From contig NC_067286.1 of assembly GCF_020740795.1 (NCBI RefSeq), positions 16,062,350 to 16,126,349 of the forward strand: DNA of 64,000 bases, in the 5' to 3' direction. The notes under the pieces were generated by a model. It saw nothing but the letters and a program-made list of their open reading frames with translations, was not told the DNA's origin and did no database searches. Origin of the DNA: Apus apus (lineage: Eukaryota; Chordata; Aves; Apodiformes; Apodidae). Of this stretch, positions 28,001-43,000 are shown one piece after another. The position numbers and the translations under genes are program-made. How positions within the stretch are numbered: position 1 is the first letter of the stretch; every line of letters begins with the position of its first letter.

Positions 28001-31000
28001 GAAGAAATCTGTAAGTTACAACTTTCCATCAGAGTCCTGCTCCCCTCCAATTTAGAATTTGAAAGATTTTAAGTAGGTCTAGCCTTTGGGGGTAAGGCAG
28101 GGAAGGAAAGGGAAGATGAAAGAAACTGTTACTTTAGTTTCTCATTTCTTTTTTCAGATCATTGTTACAGCTAAAATGGTTTGATCTTTTTAATTTCAAA
28201 AATAAAAGGGAAAGAAGGGAAACTCTAAGATAGGTTGTGATTCCTCTTTCACCCCCTCTGCATGTGGGGTTTTATGCAAGGTTTTACCTTACCTTGAATT
28301 AGTGCTAAGATACGGCCTCTGTTTCAGGACCTGCAGAAGGTCCTGTATCTCATGCTTCCCTAGTGCAACTTCCACAGACCAATCCTCATTCTAGCACCTT
28401 GCATGTGACGTTTGATCTTATTAGCCTCATGTTTAAGAACAGATTTAATAAAAGAAAAGAGAGATTTAGGTTAGCTAAGCAGTAATTTGACATAGAAAGT
28501 GCAGTCTGCATTTCCTATACAGAACTTCAAGAAGTACTTGGAAGACAGTATTTTCCAGGAGACAAGCAGGTGCTGGCCATTTTCAATCCCAGGTCTGAAA
28601 ATGGGAATCTTTATAAAACTACTCCCAGTTTTACACTGTGTAGGAGTCAACTGGATATCCAATAATGTACACTGTATGATATTTGCCTTTAGACCATTAT
28701 AGTCTGGTTATTGAGTGACTTAACACACAGCAAGAAATAAGAACAATTGTATGAAATGGCCCTGTCAATCACCTTGGCCAACACATGACAAGCATAACAT
28801 GTGATAGGTACCAGTGTGGAATGTCTGTAGTGCACTGTCCACAATTGTGCAATAGATATATCATAATTTTTGTATTTAACAGTGTATTTAACGTTGAAAC
28901 TCCGAAGTGCCAAAGTTCTTGCAAAAGCATTAGAAATAAATTTGAATGCATAATTTCAAAACAGAGCTACAGAGAAATTTCATTAAGATCAGAGCTTTAG
29001 AGAAAATAAACAACCGAACAATTAAACTTTTTCATATTTCCCAAGTACTAGTTTAATCTTGAAACTGTTTAAACTACAAATAACCAAGAAAATTTCTCAT
29101 TCAAGTGCTTCAATCACTTTCACTGTGATAAAGCCTAGCTAAATTAATTCATAGTACGAAAAGCTAAGTTTTAATCTAGTCAAGATTTTGTTGTTCACAA
29201 GGACAATTTGGGGCGATACCTTTGATGTCACTAAGCAGACTACAGATTTACAAATTTTATAGAAAAAAAATTTGCCATGAAGCCTCACTCACCTTTGTGG
29301 CAGTAAATAAGCTAAAGCCAAATGCTGTAAAGACGGCCCAATTCAGATACCAGATCACACTGGCTGCTAGCTTTCTTTTCCTTCTTCCCATGGCTGCCAC
29401 CAGCTGATAACAGAGTATCACTGTACTGGGATATCGTTGCTGCTCAGTTGTGTGTCTTATTTCAAGTTAGGATCTAGTGGTTATAAAAACTGATGAGACT
29501 TCAGGGGTATCTTTGTAGGGAGCTATTCAATCAAGGGAATTGCATTGAAAACCTTGCAGGAGAGAGAAGCAGAAGAACCCACCAACCTCCCCACCCCTAA
29601 ATCATTAAAATAAACTTGAACAGAATCCCCTAGTTTAAGTGATTAAAAATATATCCTGACAAAAACTTGTTTTACAAAAAAAATTAAATTTAAAAAAAAA
29701 TCCACTCCAGCTGCTTCTAATTAATGCAGTAGATATAAAGGCACTTAAAAATATACATTTCAAATTCAGAACCTGACCTAAGTTGCTGTACTTTCTCTGC
29801 AGAGTTTTTTTTTAATCAAATACTGAAGGAGTAAGTGGTGTTCTACTTAAAATACCCCCTGCATGAGGGAGGTTTCTCAAAGGAAAGACTGAAAATAGAA
29901 TACAGACATACTCTATTCTATCTTGTCCTGTTAAAGGGCCTCGGTGGGAATGATTTCTGTTGAAATATAATGCCTTTTGTTCTCTTTTCTCTGAAACCAT
30001 GTCCTCTGTGTGCAGAATCCAATATAACTAAAGGTGAGCTCAGATTAGTTAATCACAGGTTTGTCTTGTATATTACACAGCAGCAGTGAAACCCTGGCCT
30101 TTTAATAAAGTCAATGAGAGCTTTACCATCGACTTCAATGGAGTCCTGGCTTCATCCAGAATGTTCTCACACAGATTGAGTTACATCAGGAACACAAGGG
30201 TCCTTTGATTCAGTACAAAATGAACTACCTCTCAGTGCTACAGATAAGAAAAGGAAAAAGACAAATCAAAGGAGTATTAAGTAGCTCGCAAGGCCCAGAG
30301 CAGCTTAGATCATGTCATTTGCATGGAATGAGACTGCAAAGCAGGTTTTAATTTCTACAAACCATATTTCAGGATAAAATGAATCCAAAGCGATTACCTG
30401 GGCCCTTGGATATGAACCAGAAAACCAAAAATCCTTGGAGGGATTTGTTTGTATGGGCAGTACTTCAAAACCGGCACAAGATGGCAAACTATTTCTGGGC
30501 TATGGTAAGCTTTGCGCTGTAGCAGCTTCGGGTGAAATACTGGCATATTTCAAGTATATGAGGTGGTTTTTGCTCAGCCTCGCAGCTCAAACGACAGATA
30601 GGTTTGTTTCTAAAATACGAGATGTGGCATTTATGGGGCCTTTCACCTCCACGTGGCTCACACCAGGAGGGGCCAACAGTCCTGGCGGAGAGGAAGGGCA
30701 GAGTATGAGCAGGTGTAAATCAGGACAGCCTGAAATACTGCTGATGAATTTCAGCTGCAGAGTTGGCCCTCCTCTGCCATGCTTCTGAGGACTCACCCCT
30801 CTCAGTCTCAGGTTTTGTTCCCTTACAATAGGTCCATTGTTTGGGTTCCAGTGATGGAGGGGTGAGATGGCACAGTGCAGTCGAGCATCTTGAGCTTACG
30901 TGCTGTATGCGTAGGGAACAACAGCATCACACTCTGAAAAGCTGAGCTCTGAGCTGGCATAATTGTTTCCTGTTTTACAGTCCTCCACAACCAAGACCCT

Positions 31001-34000
31001 GTCTCGTGCATCTGTAGGGCAGTGCTGTAGCTTCACTCCCCTCCCCCTACCTCCGGGAGCCAGACACAGACACAGCTATTGGGCTCCATCCCTGAGCTTC
31101 CAGATGGCTGCATCTGGCAAGGGGCTGGGAGGGGACATTCGAAGGGACAAACTGCAGCACAGCTCTTCAGTGAGTGAGTGTATGTGCTTGTGCATGCAGA
31201 TATATCTGCACCTTGCAGGGCCTTCTGTTTGTGGAGCCCTGTTACCAGAAGGCACAGTTCCCTGCTGGGGGCCACTGTGTTGCCTCTGCCTGCTGCGCTC
31301 TGTCCTTTCCCGTATGTCATAGAATCATCAAGGATGGAAAAGACCTTCAAGATCATCAAATCCAGCTGTCTGCCCTACAACTCCTAAGCACTAAACCATC
31401 TCCCGAAACACCATGTCCACCTGTTTTTTGAACACCTCCAGGGTCAATCAAACCCAGAAGTATCCAGCCTTACAAGCCACAAGAACTACCAATATGTGCT
31501 TTTCAGTTCTCAAACATAATGAAAGCTGTCATTTCAATCAACATTTTGGACTTTCAAGTCTGTATTTGAGGACAGATTCTTTGAAGGAGAAACATGCTTT
31601 TTTTTGTTGTTAGTTTTATTCCTTAGTGAAGCCTCCCCAGTTCAGAAATACCCTCCAGGGTATCTTAACATCAGCACCCCTTTCTGTTCTACAGGGTCAG
31701 GAAGGTGTAGCCTCAGCTCTGGCAGCCTGCAAGATCCTTAAAGCAATGTCCCGTCTGGAGACGAAGACTGAAGTAGCACATATAATGAAAGAGGCCAAGT
31801 ATGAGCAGCTCGCTGTTGGTAAGTCATGGCACCTTTTAAACAGCACCAAAAATGTAAGAAGTGACTGCCATTGAAAGGCAAGCAAATGAAAAAAAAAAAG
31901 TTTCAGTTGTGAAAGGTCAACTGTCTTGAGTAATTTAACAGCCTTACAGCACAGATAGTTCTGAACATTCAAATACCACAGAAGAAGGACTTAAAACCCA
32001 CTAGTTTTGGAAAATGCAGTGTTCCAAGACTGGCCCCTGGGATGCATGGATGAAATTTCTCTCCTGCTGTATGTTGATATTTTAAGTGTCTGATCTTAAT
32101 ACGAGGTGTGTTACAGCGATGAGCAAGACAGAGTAACAAAAACACTTCCAGGGTCTCAGCAGCCTAGTTTTCCTGCAATATCAGGCTTGCTCTGTAAGGG
32201 CCACTAGAGCAACAAGTTTTAAGGTTTGTCTTTGCTGCTAAAAATAATTTGAGATTACCTCATCCAGAGGAGGGCTAACTGCACTGCAAAACTGCAGTGA
32301 GACTCAGCTCGTTTCTCAGCCCCTCCCTACAGCAGGAAGCACTCAGGGATCCGCAGTGCTAGAATGTCCAGTCCTCTTCCCTTTGTCTGGTTTAGAAACA
32401 GATGTCTGCACACAAGCTTCTCTGCTGAGCTGACATCAGTCTAATACTTATTTGAAGGCAGCACTGCTGTGAACGGAGGGCTTAAAACATGCCACACATG
32501 GAAATGCAGAGGTGCTTTATTTCCCTTTAGAACTAGTACATCAAGCAGCTGAAGGCTCATGCAGATATTGCTGCATTATTGAGATACAGATCACACTTTC
32601 CCCTCTTCTCACAGGGACATTATTATTTACCAAAAATAAAAGTCAAGTTCTTACATAATCACAGGACTTGAGTTACTTAATCATGGAACTACAGGGTCTA
32701 ATTGAATACACTGAAGTCTGTTCCTTGGCTTTGCAAAGTATTAGATCAGATTCTCTATTTTATTTTATGGCCCAGATAACATTCTTTAAGAATGATAAAT
32801 ACCACCTCACCTGCAAAAGAAATCTGGCTATCAGTTTAGGTGAACTTGATCATTTCCCCAGCTCTCACGATGTAATAACAAGATCTAGGCTGCCCTAAGA
32901 AAGGTGCTGAGATAATCAAGTGAATCAGCAAAATTAAACAGACACGAGAATTCAGATCTTGTCTAATGAGAAAACCTTGGCTTTTTGGACTCTTTATCCT
33001 AGTTTCTGAGCTCCAGGGCCAGCTTCTCTGGAAACAGAACGACACTGCAACACTCTACCAAGTCTAAATTATTTTATGTCAAAGAGTTATGTCTTAAACC
33101 CAAGTATTTTTGAGTGTGGAGGCAGCGTGGCAACTCATCCTTCAAACTGTTAGAGGGTCACCCCAGAGATACAGTTTTTTTTGATCCTGCCTAACACTCC
33201 ACATGAGACGGCTACAGATGAGGGCCTGTTACAAATGCCGACATGATTCCAAGAAGTTTCTTATGCTGTCTGTAGAAGAACTGAGAAAAGAAGATTTATT
33301 CTCAGATCAAATTATAGGAAAAAACCCAAACAAACCCACAACAAAACCCAAACTTATTAGAGGCTCAGGCTGAGAAGGGAGCATACAGATAGAAAGAGCT
33401 GAGAGAGAGGTACTGAGAGATTTACTCCATAGCTTTCTGCAAGTTGTGGGAATTTTACAATTAAAGTGATTTTTATTTTACCAAGGCAAATCTATTTATT
33501 CTGCTCTCTGCCCGAACACATGTACACACACACATAAAGCCATAGTGAGTTGTTCTTGTCTTCAGCACTGTTCCTCTCTCCCTTCCACCTTCTTACAGCT
33601 CTCTCAGGCTCTTCTCAACTACTTCAGCCTTGCAGGTGTCTCAGGTGCAGCAAGGAGCATCTGGCAGTGCTCAGGCTTTGCTGCCACCATGCTGCACCCC
33701 AGACACATCACTCTTGTCTAACATTAATTTAAAATTGTTTTATTTTATATTACAAGATCTGTTTGTCTATGTTTCTGTCATTTGGCAGAACTGTTTAATG
33801 AATGCTACCACAACAGCGAGGAGAGAGCATTTGCTCTGTTGGTGAGGAAAAACCAGTACTGGAGCAAAACCACCTGCCTACAGCTGGCTACAGAAGCAGA
33901 TGCAAAGTCTTTCTTTGCACATGATGGTGTCCAGGTAAGTTTTACAGACCCTTCCATCACCACCTCTACCCTCATGGCCTTTAAGCATCATGATGAACAC

Positions 34001-37000
34001 AGAAGAAGATAGCACAGCAACTGAACAATCCCATGCAATGTATTCCCAAAAGAGATATACATCAGAGAAAGGACTGCTCCCTCTCCCTGCCAAAGCAACA
34101 CAGTTCCCCCTTTCCTCTCACTTTCATCCAGCTGCCCCACAAACCAGTTTGTTGAGGAGGTTTAGCCCTTACTCCATCGTGTGCTTTTTCTTCCTTCCTT
34201 GCTCACAGAGAAGCATCAGGAAAGCAATTTAAATCTGCCTGAGGCATAATGAAGTTGCTCCATGATGTGAGGTAACTCATTGTTCAGATTCAAGGAAGAG
34301 CTCACTGATAAAAGTTAAATCAAATTACTTTCAGCTTTGCCCTCACAAACTGAGCTCTCTCCACATACACAAAGCTAAATTAACAGTGATGTTCTAGCTC
34401 CCAGTGCGTGACTTGCACTTTCTTAATACTGCAGATTTTGCTTAATTCCACTTGCTTGCTGTTCTTTCCACTGTCCTCTTCATAACCCTGCATACTCAAC
34501 ATCTGCAAACATCTGTTTGCTCTGAAGGTGTGCCTGTTCTTTAGGTTTCCAGAGCATTCGCTGTCTTAGGAGCCGCAGAAAATAGGTGCACTTCATCTGC
34601 ATGTATGTTTTTGTGATGTTAAAGCCATCTTCTGTTTTCTGACTTTCAGGCCTTCCTGACAAAAATATGGTGGGGAGACATGTCTACAAGCACACAGATC
34701 CTGAAGTTAATATGTGGATTCTGGTGTCCTTTCCTAATCTTCACAAATTTAATAGCATTCAGGTACAAACATAACTATTAGGGTGCAAGAGGTAAGTAAG
34801 GGACCAAAAATAAGCCATTAAAAAATTAGTCTCAGAATTTCTCACCTAAGTGGTAAAAACAGTAGAATCACCTCAGAATGTCAATAGAGGGACTGCACCA
34901 CTATTAACCAAATCAGTTTTATATGGGACTGAGTGATCTGTGTGCCCTGTGCTAGTGCCTATTCTAATACTTAAAAGATCAATGCCATGGTTTGACATAG
35001 ATCACTTCTATTTTGTACAGTCCACAGAAAAACCTGTTGGAATTCTGTCAGCTCCAGATTCTATGCAGTAACATGTACAATATCTCCAGTATAGCACCAT
35101 CTATTTCTAGATTTAGACATGTTTGCTTCAAATGTCAGTATCTTACCTAGAAAAAGAGCCATCACAAAGCACTATTATGAGCCACAAGCCTTTTATCTTA
35201 TCAAGGAAAACAGCTGTCACAAAGGAGTATTATCAGCCACAAGCCCTGGTAGCATTAAGTCAAGCTTAAAAGCAGGACTGACATGAAAGCAATTAAGATT
35301 TTCCAATTCAATGTCTAATGAGATCTCTTTGTTAGTCTTCTGCAGACATAGCTTTGGAGTTCAGCTTTTTGTCAGTGAAGGCTAGAATCTTAGGCTTTCT
35401 TTAAAAAAGCCAAACCCAAAACAAACAAAAAACCCCTCACAACAGAAAATTAAGAAGAGGCAAACAAGGTGCTCAGGCAGTAGTAAGAATCCACAAACTG
35501 AAACTTACTAAGACCTCCTACTACTGTGAGAATCACGTACAAATAATCAGAATTTGCTTTATGGAATTACATTCTTTTACAAAATACATGTTCCTTTAAC
35601 AGTTAAACTACTTAAAAAGCAAGAGGAAAACTTGTTTGCCACTGCTGACTTAAGACTTCCTGACAGTATAACTTAAGATTTCTTGTCATAGTGACTGCCA
35701 GATTCACAAATTCAAGTAATTTAATGTGACATTTTGGCAAAGTTTTCATGGAACGGTTTAAATTATGATTCCTAATCAAATGAAGCCTTTCCAAATTTGT
35801 TCTCTTGAGGACATTTTTTGCCTCTTCTCCCTGGAAGTGCAAGAGTTGACACCATGTTCCCTACTGCTTGAGGCATTTCCTCTCTTAATTGCTACTAAGA
35901 GTAACCAGGAATGGAGCACTGGGGAATTGTCTTCTAGGACTGACTGACAGGTTTATTTCTCCTCAAATTCTAAGAAATTTGAGGAAATGGAGTGTCTGCT
36001 CCATTTTTGTGAAGCATGCCAATTATCACTTCTCAAGTGACTTCAGCCTTTGCCTTACAAATAAGCAGAATTAGCACAGGTAAGGATTATGAATTATTTG
36101 ATAGCTTCTCAGTGGAGCAAGTCCAAGATAAGTACATGCTAGCAGTTCTCCATGAATGCCAATTTAGTAGTGAAAAATTGCTAAGCATCATCTTTCAACT
36201 AATGAGTTTATTTCCTTACAGTAAGGAAAAACAATCAAAGAATGACCCAGAGCCATTTAGAGAACTGGAGAGTTTTGATGCAGAGAGAACTCTCTTTTTT
36301 TCCAAGGAAGAAGACAGGTAAGTTTAAAACCATTAGTTAATATAACTTTTGTGAAAAAAACACTTTTCTGATTAGTGACCTAGTAATGATCTAAGGAGAA
36401 GCTGAAGGACTAAGAAAGTCATTGCTCCTTAGAAAGTGTTGTGCCCTTTGATTACTGCTGTAGTTGCTTTCTAAATGGAATATAGAAAATAGGGATATAT
36501 CACTGTTTTAAGGAGACACAACTTTACTTGGTCTCAGACGGTAATTTCTACAGAATAAGGAATCTGCTTAATACCAGGGGAATCATAAAGCATTTCTTGA
36601 GATCCCCCTCAGCTCGTGACGGCTGATACGCATTGGATTTAAAAGCTAAGCCCCCTATCAGATTACTGAGCTGAGCAGAAATGATTTTCAGCAAAACCTT
36701 ACATGATTTGAGTGCATCGCTAGATACTTGCCTGCAAAGGCCACAAGAGAAGTACTTGCAACAATCAGTATCTACACATTTTATATTAAGTCAGCTTCCC
36801 ACTAATACTAGAGCCCTTCATTTACATTTTAGAAGCTGGGCCTGAAGTATGACAACAAACTTCTAAATTAGAGGGAGCATTACACAAATGGGTAACTAAG
36901 CACAAAGATTTTGTCAGTTGCTCCTGGTGATTCATAATTCTGCGATTCAGAACTTCTGAATCCCCCCCTATACCTCTACCACACACTCATCACCAAAACC

Positions 37001-40000
37001 TGGGAGGATACAAGGACTTAAGTCAGGATAGAAGAATTTTGTGTAGCACAAAGTCCTCTTAATAGCTAAATAGCAACCTTTAGTAAGCATGTGCATTTCA
37101 ATTATTTAAAGAGAACTTCAGAAATATGTGAGCAACAGAAGTGAAGAAGCTTCATCTGCAGTATAAAGTGCTAGACCAGCTCACAGTAATTTGGCTCTAT
37201 TTTTACCTCTGGCATTTAGCTGCTGGTATACTGGAGAAAATCATTAGACTGGCTGCAAGTAGAAACTTTTCCATGTAAAAAATGTTTTAAATAATTAGCA
37301 AGAATATCAGGGAAAATTAAAAACCACTGAAGAGTCGTTTATTTTCTGTGAGGTGAAATGGAAAGCATACCCTAATGCACCCACCCCTCAGTAGAGATCA
37401 CACCTCTCAGAGTCAGAATCACAAAATTAAAGATCTAATGACATCCTTAGCTTACCCAGGAGAGCAATTTATGTGGAAACAAAACCTCACGCTAAGATCA
37501 GGTTGCTATCAAATACAGGGAACTTGCATTTTCTGTACAGGATAATTTCAAATGCCATTAGATAGCACTTCATGTTCCAAAACACAGCAAAAACAACTGT
37601 AGATGTACAGGTCAAATTTCCCCTCAGTTACCAAAGTACTTGCATAATTCCACAATAGTCAGAGACTACCTTAATAAATAACTTATGAGGTCAATTTTTT
37701 TCTAAAAGGCTTCTATATTACTTTTCTCCAGTTTACTCTAATTTAATAATAAATGGCAAAATGCCAGGGCTTACAGTTAAGAAAAGGACTAAAATATTCC
37801 TTCAGTAGTTCACTCAGACTTCAGCAAGGACAGTCAAGAAACACATGCTTAGTATGATCCAGCACTTTTGAGGCTAGGTCAAAAAGAGGAATTGTCACAA
37901 CAGCAACAGGAACTTCTGCCTATTTCTGCAAGCCAAAATGGTTAAGAACTGACTTTCAAACTATGTTGGCCATTTGCTTTTCTTTCCTATTTAGGATGAC
38001 AAAGAGCAATTAGCCCACTTCCCCCTCTCCTTGGAGATTTGCAGTGTCTGTAGTACATGCAAGAATACAATGAAGTTACATTTCGAATTAATACAACAAA
38101 ACTGAAATAACAAGAATTTGTGTTTAAGTCTGATGGTGTCCAGTGACAGGGCAAGGGGCAATGGGCACAAGCTGGAGCACAGGAGGTTCAAGTTAAATAT
38201 AAGGAAAACTTGTTTACTGGGAGGGTAACAGAGCATTGGAACAGGCTGCACAGAGGGGTTGTGGAGTTTCTTCTCTGGAGACATTCAAAACCCATCTAGA
38301 CGCCATTCTGTGTGACCCTGCTGTAGCAAGGGGGTTGGACTAGATGATCTCCAGAGGTCCAGTCCAACCCCAACCACCCTGTGACGCTGACTTTCTTTCC
38401 AAAACCTTCTTTTTGACTTGAAATATTCCTGCTATGATAATGTGATTGCTCTGACTTTTACAGCCTTCTTCCTTGCCATTTGCAGTGTTTGCTTGTTACT
38501 ATCTTACAAGAAGCTTTATATAGAATAAACCGGATCCTATTCCCATGGACTAATTTTAGGAACTCATCACCAAGCCTATATTATTTTTGTTTTGCAGAGG
38601 AAATTGTAAATTAGAAAAGCAGAACCCTTCTGAAAACACAGCGTGGGCGACATTCATGTTTACTCGGTGGAGAAAATTCTGGAGTGCCCCTGTAACTGTA
38701 TTTACAGGGAATGTTATAATGTACTTTGCTTTTCTGTTTCTATTTACTTATGTCCTGTTACTGGACTTTAAACCACCTCCACCCGAGGGTCCATCTGCTA
38801 AAGAAATTATACTTTACTTCTGGGTTTTTACCCTGGTCTTGGAAGAAATCCGACAGGTCAGTAACCTACAACATCTTAGTAATAATACAGTAAAACCTGA
38901 GGCAATATTTTGAACAGATTTACAATTTGTAGAACTGTACAAGCTTCGAAGTTCCAAGTGGCAGGTGCAGTTCTGTACAGAGGAGCCATACAGAACCCAC
39001 CTTATCCAAAACACTTTGCCTCTCTCTCCCAAAGCAACCTCTTCCTCCACCATGTAAACCTGTAGCTCCAGGCTTGTTTTTCCATCCTGCTCCAGCTGTA
39101 GCCAAGTGGGCTACCAAGATTCAGGTGTCCTTCACTTTGCAAAATATCTCCCTGATTTCACTCTCCAGAACTAGGTCCTTCAGTTATAGTCAACATCTGG
39201 AAATATAGCAGACAAATCTACATCTACAGAATTTTAAGTGATTCTTCCACACTGGAGATCACTTAAAAAAACCCAACACACAAAAAACCAAATGAAAAAA
39301 CCACCACAACAAAAAACAACAGAAAACAACCAACAACCAAGTAAATTAATTCAGATTATTTGTGTTTTTCCTAAAATACTTCTCAATTCAAAACATTAGC
39401 AGATCTTTTTTATTTCCTTTAAAAAAAAACAACAACAACAAACCAAAACAAACAAAAAACAATAACCCAAAGTTCTTCGTTACTCTCCCAGTTACCAGTG
39501 AAGGGGATCCCAACTTGTTATAATTTATTTGAAATTATGCAGCAAGGTCATAACCAGAGGAAGACATGGAAAATACTTGGATCAAAGAACATTACACCTG
39601 TAAAATATGAAGAGTGCCAGGCTAAAACCTATTTAAGAAATCCAACTCTTCCCTAGATAATCAAATGTGCACTCACTGACAATTCAACCACCAGATCTGT
39701 TGATGCAGTTTAGACAGGCAGCACCTAGAAACTGAACTTTGACTGGAAGTTGTTTTATTGTTTAACAGCCCAAATGCTGACAAAACCTTCAATCAGGCCT
39801 CAAAAATTCTCAAGTCTAATATCACAAGAATAAAAATTTGATTTTTTTTTTTCTTTTCGATCTAACATTTTTGTTTTAAACCAGTTAACCAAGCTTATGT
39901 TTTCAAGCTTTTTTTTTTCCCCTGTGACACTAGGAAGTTGTTTTGCTCTTTGCAATGAAGAAGGAAACAGGTATTATGTTAAAACTCAGTCATAATGAAA

Positions 40001-43000
40001 TAGTGAAACAAGAAACAGATATATACCAATGATTATTCCTATTTTTCAGAGTTTCTATACAGATGAAGACACAAATTTAATGAAAAAATTTAAATTGTAT
40101 GTGGAGGATAACTGGAATAAATGTGATATGGTGACCATCTTCCTCTTCATAATTGGGGTGACCTGCAGGTATATATCTGTTCCATGTGATGTGCTCAGCA
40201 TCAGGAGCAAGGGCTATGTATTGCAACTGAAAGGAAAGTCTCATGTGCACATGAGGACAAGCTCTGACATTTACTTTTACAAGCTCTGAGACATGTTTCT
40301 GCAATAAAAGCCACTCAAATTCTGTGGAATCATAGACGTTGCTCTGGACACCACAAAAAGACATATTGTATTCAAACACATGTACAGAAAAGCTTTGCTT
40401 TTGTTTGCTTGTTTGGTTTTGGCAATCATGGGTAGTCGATGGATTTTATCTTTTTAAAAAGTATTATTTTTAAATTTAAATAAATGTCATTGCTGCCAAG
40501 ACAAAGAATACAGTGTCCCTCCACCTTTTGGCTATTTCTCATCATTTTACAGACATTATATTACATTTGTCTTACAGACTTATCTAACCCTGAAGCACCT
40601 GCCTTTTCCTCATTAGGCTGTATCAGGAAACTGAGTATAATATTTGAGAAAATACTTCTTAGCAGCACTTGCTGAGATCTGATATTTCATTTAATGTGCT
40701 CTGCAGGATGCTGAACTCAACTTTTCAAGCTGGCCGTACAATACTTGCCATTGATTTTATGGTGTTTACACTTAGACTTATGCATATTTTTGCAGTTCAC
40801 AAACAACTTGGACCAAAGATCATAATTGTGGAAAGGATGGTAAGTGTCTCTCTTAGATAAATACTTGTGCTTTCTAAAAAATGGAGAGTAGGAAATCTTC
40901 TCTTTACAAAGGAAATCCGTTTATAACCTAATTTTTTAAGGCATGTCATTTTTCATGTATTCCCTTATTTATTGTATTAGATGCAGTAAGTTTGAAAGAG
41001 ATCCTCCCCAAGACCTCTGTAGTGTAGTAAGTTGGTCCCAGTTTACTAATCCTTGTACCTTTCCTAATAATTTATCCTCAGATCTGGCACATGAGGAGTG
41101 GAATATCTGACTTACTACTGTTCCTCCTACTTGATAAGCTCTTCATATTCAGGGCACAACCTGAGACAGAAAACAGGCCATTTACAGAAGGGCAGGGCAT
41201 TTACTGAATGACGCTGCTCTGCTTGGGGAGACTGATTGTTTTATTTGCAAGAAGTGTGAAAAAAAAATCTGTTAAAAAGGATAGTTGCAAGTTTCCCACA
41301 GGAGTTATTCGTACTTGTACTTTGTAGCTCCAAGTTACAATGAAAACTTAGTAGTACTTTGTGAGCTGTTGATAAAATATTTTAATTTATTACCACTCTC
41401 CTGCAGGAAATGAGGCATTAGGACTACAGTTCCTGTGCTTGGGTATGCATTGGTATGGTGAAGTAGCTTTCTATTTAGGCATGTTAATTCTCTAGGCCAA
41501 TTAGCTCATGGTAACTGATTAATATAAGTTCATCTAATTGCAAGTACTATTATAGAGTCTACAAATATTTGATTTGTGACTAACAGCAGAGCTCAGTAAA
41601 AGCCCTACAGTCTAAACAAGCCTATACATTGAATAAACATAACTACCAAGCTATTTGGATTTGTCTACAAATGCAATAACTAGAACTCTAACATGACATT
41701 TGCTTGGAGTAGCAAAAGGGTAAATGGCAAATAAATATTTGTTCTTGAACATTATCTAGCTCACAGCACTAGCAGACTTCTACTGTAAGAGAACAGGTCA
41801 GATCTGCAGCTCCTAACCCATCCGTGCTGCAGAGCCCTGAGCAAATGTGGTGATGTGTCTGTTATGTTGGCATCTGAAGTCATATGAGATAACACACAGA
41901 TTAAAAAGAAGCAAGTAAGAGTATGAACAGCAGCCTAGACAAAACCCTAAAACGGGACCTTTCATCTTCTCCCCATCCAAGCCAAGACAATGCCTCAGCT
42001 TTGGTAGTTCAATGTGGAACCCTGAAAGAAGGAAACAAAAGGAAATGTGGCAATGAAAGAACTGTGAAAGTTACTTCGGTCAATGATAGCTTCTTGAAAG
42101 ATTCATCAAGTGGGTTTAAGCAAGATAATTTCCCATAAAGGGAGAAGCAATCCATGATTGTCTCTCATTGGCTTTCTCCTTTTTAACCTTGCTACAGAAT
42201 TGCTGAAACAAGTAGCGGCTAAAATGGCAGTTCAGTGCCAGAACATGCCCATTCACTGAGACTGCAAATTGTGGAAAAATATATCCAGACTTGCCACTGC
42301 TCTCTCTTAACTATGACACCATTACAGTTCTGAAGCACTGCTAAATTTGAAATCATCCAGAAAACAAAATAGAATGGAAAAAAGTCAGAGAGACATCAAT
42401 TATGGCCTGCATGGCTCAGATACTGTATTTGTTAACAGAACTCCAAGTAACCTCCTGGAGGTCTGAAATGGCTGCTTTTGGCTAACTACACAATCCAATC
42501 ATCTAATAGAAATGAATCTACAGTCCCTAATGAACTCTGTCAGATTAGATGGAAAGAGGATTAAGTGCATCCCTTCCACCAGGGAAAAAATATTGCACTT
42601 GAAATACATATTAGATTTTTTTTTTTTTTTTTTTAAATAAGTGCTTCAGGATTCAGTTACTTCTGCTTCTGTAGAGAAACAGAATGTTTAAAAGCAGGAA
42701 GTCCTGAAAACAATCCCTCAGATGCATTACTTAGCTTGAAAACCTAAGACAGAAGCCACCTGATCCTTTCAGCCTTCCATGGCTGCTGTGCCAGTGGTTC
42801 AGTTTTCATCAATGACCACTGTTTGTTACCAGAATCCACTGCTGCAGCAGAACTCTTGTCATTCACAGTAAAGTGGTCAATGGTACTGTGAGATCTCACA
42901 GTAAATCTGCATTGAAAAGGTCTCATGACTTTCACTTTAAAAGTAAAATGTGTTTCATTTGTAAATGCTAGATGATTGAAAACCAAGGTTTTAATTTAAA

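Noticed and set aside
41923..42138. Hydrophilic 71-codon frame in TRPM5 intron 17, considered as an alternative exon
   Set aside because: No acceptor/donor pair keeps the phase between exons 17 and 18, which already join perfectly, and there is no counterpart in TRPM5.
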